Shown here in pieces: positions 1-5,225 of a stretch of DNA of 6,252 nt. The stretch's first letter is position 1. The number at the start of each line of letters is the position of its first letter. This stretch comes from Firmicutes bacterium UBA7709. GTDB lineage: Bacteria; Bacillota_A; Clostridia; Peptostreptococcales; Anaerovoracaceae. Below the pieces are notes generated by a model. It worked only from the letters and a program-made list of their open reading frames with translations. It did not search any database and was not told the origin of the DNA. Position numbers and translations under genes: made by a program. The DNA lies in contig DLFX01000236.1 in NCBI GenBank assembly GCA_002482405.1, forward strand, positions 2,412-8,663, read 5' to 3'.

Positions 1-2
1 CG

Positions 3-254
3 GAATTTTTAGAGGAGGTTCTTCTGCAGCAGCAGATCAATCATAAAATACCGGCGAGGCTTCCCTATGACTTCAAGGTTGCGCACAAAACGGGGGAGGA
101 AGAAGGAACGACCCACGACGTCGGCATCGTATATGCAAAAGAACCTTTCGTTGCATGCTTTGCGTCAAACGATACCGACGTTCCGGAATTTGAAGATTTT
201 ATCAGAGAGATATCCTACAGGCTTTTCTGCCTGTCGGAAGGACGGGAGGAGTAA
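3..254 (+). CDS. Class A beta-lactamase-like serine hydrolase, C-terminal fragment (5' end off window)
   Basis: An open frame enters from the left edge and stops at TAA 252-254, giving the last 83 residues of a protein. It reads like the end of the beta-lactamase2/class A fold. A segment Q-I-N-H-K-I-P-A-R-L-P is followed by V-A-H-K-T-G-E at fragment residues 26-32, where K29-T30-G31 is the conserved KTG triad of the active-site strand. Next come T-T-H-D-V-G-I-V-Y-A and a C-terminal helix. In this fold a serine in an SxxK motif is the nucleophile; that part lies outside the window, so catalytic competence cannot be judged. Members include true beta-lactamases, peptidoglycan-related peptidases and other serine hydrolases, and the fragment does not decide between them. 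Its stop is one base before the amidohydrolase start, so the two are almost certainly co-transcribed. Family call is good; specific function is unknown. Confidence 0.8.
   Translation, partial: EFLEEVLLQQQINHKIPARLPYDFKVAHKTGEEEGTTHDVGIVYAKEPFVACFASNDTDVPEFEDFIREISYRLFCLSEGREE
244..250 (+). promoter_or_regulatory. Ribosome binding site that fixes the amidohydrolase start
   Basis: GGGAGGA lies five bases upstream of ATG 256-258. The frame stays open upstream to an ATG at 67, but that extension overlaps the serine hydrolase frame and is Arg/Lys/Ser/Thr-rich without any amidohydrolase signature. The strong Shine-Dalgarno site and the family-like N-terminus M-F-T-L-L-T-N-G-N-I both favour 256. 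Confidence 0.8.
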
Positions 255-255
255 T

Positions 256-1911
256 ATGTTCACTTTATTAACAAACGGAAATATCCGCACGATGGACGGC
301 AGGTGTGAACGGGCCGAAGCGATGGTTACGAAGGATAATAAGTTCGCTTATGTCGGAACGGAATCCGGCGCCCGCAATTACCTGAAGGAAAGCGGGGAAG
401 CGTATGAAGAAATCGATCTGGGAGGGCATCTGGTGCTTCCCGCATTCAACGATTCCCATATGCATTTTATTCATTTTGCGAAGAATATACGGAGCGTGAA
501 CCTCTCCGGCACGACGAGCATCCGCGAGGTCATAGAGAGACTGAAGGCGGGTCTTGAGCGACGGGACCCGGCGGAAAAGGCCTGGCTGGAGGGCGACGGC
601 TGGAATCACGATTACTTTCAGGATGAGAAGCGCTTTCCCAACAAGTTTGATCTGGATGAAGTCACAGATGAGGTTCCCATGCTGGTGATCCGGACCTGCA
701 GCCATATCGGCGTGCTCAATTCCGCGGCCATGAGGGAAATCGGTTTGAATAAAGAGACGGCGTCCCAGTACGGCGACCTGGCGGAAGTGCTTCCCGACGG
801 CGAGCCCAACGGCGTCATAAAGGAAAATTTGCTGGGCGACGTGAAGATCAAAATATCAAATCTGAACCTTGAAACGTTGAAAGAGATCATTCCGCTCGCC
901 CAGGAAAAGCTTCTGGAGCAGGGCATCACATCGGTTCAAAGCGATGATATCGGCTATCTCTCCGGCTCTGACTACGAATTGCTCTTTAAGGCGTTTCAGG
1001 ACCTTGAGGAAGCCGGAAAGCTGCGGATGCGCCTGGGGGAGCAGTGCCTTCTTGAGACGGTGCCGCAGATAAAGGAATTCTTTGGAAAAGGATACAATGT
1101 TGGCTGGGGAAGCGAAAAGCTCAGAGTGACCTGCATAAAATTGCTGGAAGACGGCTCCCTTGGGGCCCGCACCGCCGCTTTAAGAAAACCCTATGCGGAC
1201 GACGCGGCTGCCACGGGGCTGATACTTCATCCTCAGGAGGAACTCGACGAGCTGGTTGCCCTTTCCCATCAGAACGGCTGTCCGGTCGCAATTCACGCCA
1301 TCGGTGACCGCGCCATTGAAAATGCGCTGAACTCAATCGAAAAGGTGCGGAAAAACGATCCGAAGAATATCCGCCACGGTATCGTCCATTGCCAGATCAC
1401 GGACGAAGCTCAACTCGACCGGTTTGGCAAGCTCGACGTACTGGCGTTTATACAGCCGATCTTTATCGATTATGACATGAATATCGTTTACGACCGCGTC
1501 GGGCAGGAGCTGGCGGAAACCTCCTATGCCTGGAAAACTCTGATCGATAAGGGCGTCCACGCGTCCATCGGCTCCGACAGCCCCGTTGAAGCCTTTGATT
1601 CCATGCCCAATATCTATTCCGCCGTCGCAAGAAAAAATATAACAGGCAAGGAGAAGAGAGTCTTTCTTCCGGAACAGAAGATGACCATGGAGGAAGCGAT
1701 CCACGCGTTTACGGTGGAGGGAGCGTACGCATCGGGGGAAGAAGCGGTCAAGGGAACCATTGCGGCGGGCAAACTGGCCGATTTCATCGTCCTTGATCAC
1801 GATCTGTTCAACCTGAACAATGAAGAGGAGATTCTTGACACAAAGGTGCTGGCTACCTTCTTTGACGGAGAATTGGCCTATGGATCACAACACTTACTAA
1901 AGAAGGGATAA
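256..1911 (+). CDS. Amidohydrolase family protein (YtcJ-like, amidohydrolase_3)
   Basis: A 551-residue cytoplasmic metal-dependent hydrolase of the amidohydrolase superfamily, close to the usual 530-560 residues. An N-terminal beta-sandwich part (about 1-60) leads into a TIM barrel. Metal-site residues visible are H68-M-H70 in the D-S-H-M-H motif, K295 in C-I-K-L-L-E-D-G-S (the position expected for a bridging lysine), H347 in A-I-H-A-I-G-D-R, H378 in H-G-I-V-H-C, and D441 in G-S-D-S-P. The C-terminal stretch G-T-I-A-A-G-K-L-A-D-F-I-V-L-D is the typical closing sandwich strand. Characterised relatives hydrolyse N-substituted formamides or other amides, but most YtcJ-like proteins have no known substrate, so none is assigned. 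The gene starts one base after the serine hydrolase stop and ends three bases before the aminotransferase start, making it the middle gene of a tight operon. The start at 256 is preferred over an overlapping upstream ATG. Confidence 0.9.
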   Translation: MFTLLTNGNIRTMDGRCERAEAMVTKDNKFAYVGTESGARNYLKESGEAYEEIDLGGHLVLPAFNDSHMHFIHFAKNIRSVNLSGTTSIREVIERLKAGLERRDPAEKAWLEGDGWNHDYFQDEKRFPNKFDLDEVTDEVPMLVIRTCSHIGVLNSAAMREIGLNKETASQYGDLAEVLPDGEPNGVIKENLLGDVKIKISNLNLETLKEIIPLAQEKLLEQGITSVQSDDIGYLSGSDYELLFKAFQDLEEAGKLRMRLGEQCLLETVPQIKEFFGKGYNVGWGSEKLRVTCIKLLEDGSLGARTAALRKPYADDAAATGLILHPQEELDELVALSHQNGCPVAIHAIGDRAIENALNSIEKVRKNDPKNIRHGIVHCQITDEAQLDRFGKLDVLAFIQPIFIDYDMNIVYDRVGQELAETSYAWKTLIDKGVHASIGSDSPVEAFDSMPNIYSAVARKNITGKEKRVFLPEQKMTMEEAIHAFTVEGAYASGEEAVKGTIAAGKLADFIVLDHDLFNLNNEEEILDTKVLATFFDGELAYGSQHLLKKG

Positions 1912-1914
1912 AAC

Positions 1915-3114
1915 ATGAAACAACTGTCTCAGAAAATGATCAATATGAAAGCTTCGTCCGTAAGAAATCTGACAAAGTACGCCGACGAAGCGGAAGCAAA
2001 CGGAAAAAAGGTATACCGGCTCAATATAGGACAGCCCGATCTCAAGGTCCCGCCGGAATACTACTCGTATATCAGAAACTTTCATGAACCGACCGTAGAA
2101 TATATGCCGTCCAACGGAATTCCGGAGCTGATCGAGTCGGTGGAGAAATATTACAACGGCTCAGGGATTCATATAAAGAAAAACCACATTGCCATTACGA
2201 CAGGCGGAACGGAAGCCGTGCTCTTTACAATGCTGGCGCTGGTCGATCCGGGAGACGAGGTCATCGTTTTCGAGCCGTATTATTCGAATTACAACACGTT
2301 TTTCACCATAACGGGAGCGGTTCCGGTTGCCGTAACGACTTACGCCGAAAACGGATTTCATTTCGGGAGAGAGGAATTGGTCAACAGGATCACGGACAAG
2401 ACGAAGGCGATATGGGTCACAAACCCGGGAAATCCCACGGGCGCGGTGCTCACCAGGGATGAAGTCCGGATGGTCGCCGACATAGCTAAAGAGTATGACT
2501 TATACATCGTCGCAGACGAGGTTTACCGGGAAATCGTATTTGACGGCAGAGAAGTGACCAGCTTCGGATTTTTTGACGATATCCTCGACCGGCTGGTTAT
2601 GATCGACAGCGTCTCCAAGAAATTCAGCGCGTGCGGCGCGAGAATCGGAGCGGTGATAACAAAGAATCAGAAGATATTCTCCATCGTTTCCAAGCTGTGC
2701 CAGGGAAGGCTTGCGGTCTCCACCGTGGAGCAGCACGGGGCGGTTGGCCTTTACTCGACGGGGTATCGGGTGATCCACGAGGTGAGGGACGAATTCCAAC
2801 GCCGCCGTGACGTGGTATATCAGGGTCTCAGCAGCATTCCCGGCATCGTGTGCAGAAAGCCGGAGGGCGCGTTTTACGTGATCGCAAAGCTTCCCGTCGA
2901 CGACGCGCAAAAGTTCCTGGTGTGGATGCTGAAGGAGTTTGACGTCGATGGTGAAACCGTTATGGCGGCTCCGGCGAACGGATTTTACGCGACGGAAGGC
3001 CTCGGAAAGAACGAGATACGAATCGCCTATGTTCTGGAGCCCGACAGGTTGAAAAGAGCTCTGGGGATACTGGCTCAGGGAATAGAAGAATATAACAGGC
3101 AAAAACTTAATTGA
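1915..3114 (+). CDS. PLP-dependent class I/II aminotransferase (aspartate aminotransferase-like)
   Basis: A 399-residue fold-type I aminotransferase of normal family length. Seen in order: N-I-G-Q-P-D near the N-terminus, phosphate-binding G-G-T-E-A (97-101), N-P-G-N-P-T-G (170-176) with N173 contacting the cofactor, D201 and Y204 in A-D-E-V-Y-R, and S-V-S-K with the Schiff-base lysine K235. R243 of the G-A-R-I-G motif and R369 in E-I-R-I-A, the usual substrate carboxylate ligand, follow. All key residues are present, so it should be active, moving an amino group between an amino acid and a 2-oxo acid in the cytoplasm. Substrate preference (aspartate, aromatic, alanine or other) cannot be told from sequence alone. 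It sits three bases after the amidohydrolase stop with an AAGGG ribosome site seven bases before the ATG, and a terminator follows. The context suggests it acts on a product of the upstream hydrolases; that is inference. Confidence 0.92.
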   Translation: MKQLSQKMINMKASSVRNLTKYADEAEANGKKVYRLNIGQPDLKVPPEYYSYIRNFHEPTVEYMPSNGIPELIESVEKYYNGSGIHIKKNHIAITTGGTEAVLFTMLALVDPGDEVIVFEPYYSNYNTFFTITGAVPVAVTTYAENGFHFGREELVNRITDKTKAIWVTNPGNPTGAVLTRDEVRMVADIAKEYDLYIVADEVYREIVFDGREVTSFGFFDDILDRLVMIDSVSKKFSACGARIGAVITKNQKIFSIVSKLCQGRLAVSTVEQHGAVGLYSTGYRVIHEVRDEFQRRRDVVYQGLSSIPGIVCRKPEGAFYVIAKLPVDDAQKFLVWMLKEFDVDGETVMAAPANGFYATEGLGKNEIRIAYVLEPDRLKRALGILAQGIEEYNRQKLN

Positions 3115-3133
3115 CGCTGCCGAGAAGTTCAGT

Positions 3134-3176
3134 AAAGTGCGAATAGAAATCCGGGATTTCAATATTCGCACTTTTT
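3134..3176 (+). terminator. Rho-independent terminator of the hydrolase-aminotransferase operon
   Basis: AAAGTGCGAATA (3134-3145) pairs perfectly with TATTCGCACTTT (3163-3174). Inside it, GAAATC (3146-3151) pairs with GATTTC (3155-3160) around a CGG loop, with only an AA bulge (3161-3162) between the tiers. The 3' arm ends in a run of five T (3172-3176). The hairpin starts about 20 bases after the aminotransferase stop. Because the 5' arm begins with AAA, it could terminate weakly in the opposite direction as well. Confidence 0.9.
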
Positions 3177-3200
3177 ATATCCGGAAAAACAGAATATAAT
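3172..3200 (+). promoter_or_regulatory. Candidate promoter for rsgA
   Basis: A perfect -10 hexamer TATAAT lies at 3195-3200. Seventeen bases upstream is TTTTTA (3172-3177), a poor match to TTGACA that overlaps the terminator's T-run. There is no extended -10 TG. It sits just after the terminator and before a gene on the same strand, as expected for a new transcription unit. The predicted start near 3207 would give a leader of about 155 bases. Confidence 0.5.
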
Positions 3201-3363
3201 AATTGATGTTAAGGCTTAATGCCTGAACCCAATGAAGAAAGGAGAAATGACTTATTTTCAGTAAAATGGATGCCGTAATTGTATTCCTCATGGAGGGAAA
3301 AAAGCGGTAGCATTATTGTCCCTCCAATCGATCTGTATGAATGAATAAATTTGGAGGATTACA
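3201..3363 (+). other. Long untranslated leader of rsgA with alternative pairings
   Basis: This rsgA leader has no credible gene. It contains a small hairpin at 3208-3228 (GTT-A-AGGC / GCCT-G-AAC around TTAAT). An AGGAG at 3240-3244 lies only two bases before an ATG whose frame (3247-3264) encodes five residues. Another small frame of 14 codons starts at ATG 3266 and ends at TAG 3308-3310, with no well-placed ribosome site. TGGAGGGA (3291-3298) is perfectly complementary to TCCCTCCA (3319-3326). CCTCCAA (3321-3327), part of the same segment, is also complementary to TTGGAGG (3351-3357), the rsgA ribosome site. The pairings are seen directly; a regulatory role is inference. I do not recognise a known riboswitch class. 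Confidence 0.45.
3351..3357 (+). promoter_or_regulatory. rsgA ribosome binding site
   Basis: TTGGAGG ends six bases before ATG 3364, an optimal Shine-Dalgarno position that supports this start. The same bases are complementary to CCTCCAA at 3321-3327, so the site could be masked in a 7-bp hairpin with a 23-base loop. Confidence 0.8.
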
Positions 3364-4467
3364 ATGAAATATAACAATTTAATAAAATACGGTCTGACCG
3401 ACCGTTTCGCACAGGAGGCGACTCTGTATGAAGGGCTTTTTCTTGCCAGAGTGACGGAGCAGCACAGAGATCTGTATAAAGTAGCCGGCGAAAGAGGGAT
3501 ACTTCAGGCCGGAGTCTCGGGAAGCTTTCTTTACAGGGCAAACGACGGTCCGGATTTTCCGGCGGTAGGAGACTGGGTAATGATCGACAGGGAGGATGAC
3601 GGCGCGGGAAATGCGGTGATCCATCATGTCCTTACGAGAAAAAGCTTCTTTGAGCGCAAAGCGGCGGGAACCGGAAACGAGATACAGATGGTTGCCGCAA
3701 ACATCGATACCGTCTTTATTTGCATGTCTTTAAACGCCGACTTTAATCTTAGGCGGCTGGAGCGCTATCTTTCCATCGCGTGGAACAGCATGGCGACGCC
3801 GGTCATCGTGCTCACCAAGGCCGATCTGTGCGCCGATTTGGAGGACCGTCTCGCAGAGGTTTCAAAGGTGAGCGTCGGAACCAATGTGGCGGTCTGCTCC
3901 AGCCAGGAAGAAAAGGGATACGAAGAAATCCGCTCTTATATTAAAGAGGGGAAAACCATCGCTTTTATCGGCTCCTCCGGCGTGGGCAAATCAACGCTGA
4001 TCAACCGCCTCATGGGAAGCGACGTCCTGGCGACGAAGGAGATCCGGGAGGACGACGGAAAAGGGCGCCACGCCACGACCCACCGCCAGCTTCTGGTTTT
4101 GCCCGGCGGCGGGATTGTTATCGACACCCCCGGAATGCGTGAACTGCAGCTCGATTCGGTAAACCTGCCCAGAGCTTTTATGGAGCTGGATGAATTGGCC
4201 GGGCAATGCAGATACCGGGACTGTACCCATACTTCGGAGCCGGGATGTGCCGTGAGAAGGGCAATCGAGGCGGGAACTCTGGAGGAGGAGCGCCTGGAGA
4301 GCTACCGGAAGCTTCAGAAGGAAATGGATTACGCAGGCCTCAATTCCCGTCAGCTGGAACAGAAAAAGATCGAATCCATGTTTGGCAGCAAGGGAGAAAT
4401 GAAACAGGCCATGCGATATGCAAAAGAAAAGCGTAAAGATGGTCGTTATAAGAATATGAAAAAATAA
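3364..4467 (+). CDS. rsgA: Ribosome small subunit-dependent GTPase A (long form)
   Basis: A 367-residue circularly permuted GTPase that assists late maturation of the 30S ribosomal subunit. An N-terminal OB-fold region (about 25-95, including A-V-G-D-W-V) is followed by the GTPase domain in permuted order: G4 T-K-A-D at 151-154, then the G1 P-loop G-S-S-G-V-G-K-S-T at 203-211. A G2 region G-K-G-R-H-A-T-T-H follows at about 231-239, and G3 D-T-P-G at 254-257. A C-terminal zinc site has C282, C287, H289 and C295 in C-x4-C-x-H-x5-C form, followed by a helical, Lys/Arg-rich tail suited to rRNA contact. All signature motifs are intact. The N-terminus and basic tail make it longer than the roughly 300-residue Bacillus form. 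Such long versions often sit alone rather than beside the usual stk/prpC genes, as here, so it may be a second copy. Its own promoter and leader suggest separate regulation. Confidence 0.93.
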   Translation: MKYNNLIKYGLTDRFAQEATLYEGLFLARVTEQHRDLYKVAGERGILQAGVSGSFLYRANDGPDFPAVGDWVMIDREDDGAGNAVIHHVLTRKSFFERKAAGTGNEIQMVAANIDTVFICMSLNADFNLRRLERYLSIAWNSMATPVIVLTKADLCADLEDRLAEVSKVSVGTNVAVCSSQEEKGYEEIRSYIKEGKTIAFIGSSGVGKSTLINRLMGSDVLATKEIREDDGKGRHATTHRQLLVLPGGGIVIDTPGMRELQLDSVNLPRAFMELDELAGQCRYRDCTHTSEPGCAVRRAIEAGTLEEERLESYRKLQKEMDYAGLNSRQLEQKKIESMFGSKGEMKQAMRYAKEKRKDGRYKNMKK

Positions 4468-4510
4468 TTTTAACGCTAACTTTAATTCAAACAATTTTTA
4501 AACATTTGCC

Positions 4511-4519
4511 TGATATACT
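4511..4519 (+). promoter_or_regulatory. Extended -10 promoter for the two-component operon
   Basis: TGATATACT gives an extended -10 (TG, one base, TATACT at 4514-4519). No good -35 is visible 16-18 bases upstream, which is common for extended -10 promoters. The predicted start near 4526 leaves a short leader with GGAGG at 4542-4546, seven bases before the regulator ATG. The region upstream (4468-4500) is A/T-rich with TTTAA motifs at 4469, 4481 and 4497. No convincing rsgA terminator is present, so read-through from rsgA is possible. Confidence 0.55.
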
Positions 4520-4553
4520 GTGAAGACTATTCGAAGAATGTGGAGGAACTTTT

Positions 4554-5225
4554 ATGATTAAGGTACTGGTCGTGGAAGATGATTTGAAACTGAATCAAAT
4601 TGTTTGCACACATTTAAATGATAATGGTTTTGAGGCCACCGGCTGCCTTAGTGCGCAGGAAGCGTATGATATTATGTACAACTCTTTGTTTGATTTGATC
4701 GTTTCCGATATCATGATGCCGGGAATCGACGGTTTCGAGTTTGCACGAACTGTACGCGACATCAACAAAACCATTCCCATTCTGTTCATGACGGCCCGCG
4801 ACGACATAGCCTCTATGAAAAAAGGATTCCGGATCGGTATCGACGACTATATGATAAAGCCTATCAATATGGATGAACTGGTGCTGCGTATCGGCGCGCT
4901 GCTGCGGCGCGCCAACATCGCCGCCGATAAGAAACTTATGATTGGAAATCTCACCCTCGATTCGGATGCCATGACCGCCACAGTGGACGGTGAGGAAATC
5001 CCGGTGACTGTCCGTGAGTTCAATATCATTTATAAGCTGCTTTCCTATCCAAAGCACACCTTTTCCCGCGCACAGCTCATGGATGAGTTCTGGGGTATTG
5101 ACAGCGATACCAGTCTGCGGGCGGTGGATGTATACATCACAAAACTGAGGGATAAATTCTCCGCCTGCGACGGCTTTAAGATCGTCACGGTCCATGGACT
5201 TGGCTATAAGGCGGTGCTGCAGTGA
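4554..5225 (+). CDS. OmpR/PhoB-family response regulator
   Basis: A 223-residue cytoplasmic transcription regulator with a receiver domain (about 1-118) and a C-terminal winged helix (about 127-222). Receiver residues seen: acidic pair D9-D10, phosphoacceptor D52 in V-S-D-I-M-M-P, T80 in M-T-A-R, Y99, and K102 in I-K-P. The output domain shows the OmpR-type pattern V-T-V-R-E-F-N-I-I-Y-K-L-L, a recognition helix region S-L-R-A-V-D-V-Y-I-T-K-L-R-D-K, and the closing V-H-G-L-G-Y-K wing. It should be phosphorylated by the kinase encoded immediately downstream and then bind DNA repeats, possibly including its own promoter. The stop codon overlaps the kinase start by four bases. Family and pairing are secure; the regulon is not visible in this window. 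Confidence 0.95.
   Translation: MIKVLVVEDDLKLNQIVCTHLNDNGFEATGCLSAQEAYDIMYNSLFDLIVSDIMMPGIDGFEFARTVRDINKTIPILFMTARDDIASMKKGFRIGIDDYMIKPINMDELVLRIGALLRRANIAADKKLMIGNLTLDSDAMTATVDGEEIPVTVREFNIIYKLLSYPKHTFSRAQLMDEFWGIDSDTSLRAVDVYITKLRDKFSACDGFKIVTVHGLGYKAVLQ

Noticed and set aside
67..255. Upstream extension of the amidohydrolase frame by 63 residues
   Set aside because: It overlaps the clearly coding serine hydrolase frame, has a basic low-quality composition, and a strong Shine-Dalgarno sits before the ATG at 256.
3112..3145. TTGACG at the end of the aminotransferase as a -35 box
   Set aside because: No -10 hexamer is found at the proper distance, and the region folds into the terminator.
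2500..3171. Long minus-strand open frame opposite the aminotransferase
   Set aside because: It mirrors a well-supported gene with all catalytic motifs and shows no recognisable domain; it would also start inside the terminator.
3266..3310. A 14-codon leader peptide gene before rsgA
   Set aside because: The nearest AGGAG is about 21 bases upstream of the ATG, too far for normal initiation, so it is kept only as part of the leader hypothesis and not called as a gene.
4441..4500. A terminator after rsgA
   Set aside because: Only very short A/T pairings are visible (AAAATAATTTT); there is no GC stem followed by a T-run.
4614..5195. Minus-strand open frame opposite the response regulator
   Set aside because: It is a shadow of a fully supported OmpR-family gene, with no protein-like motifs.
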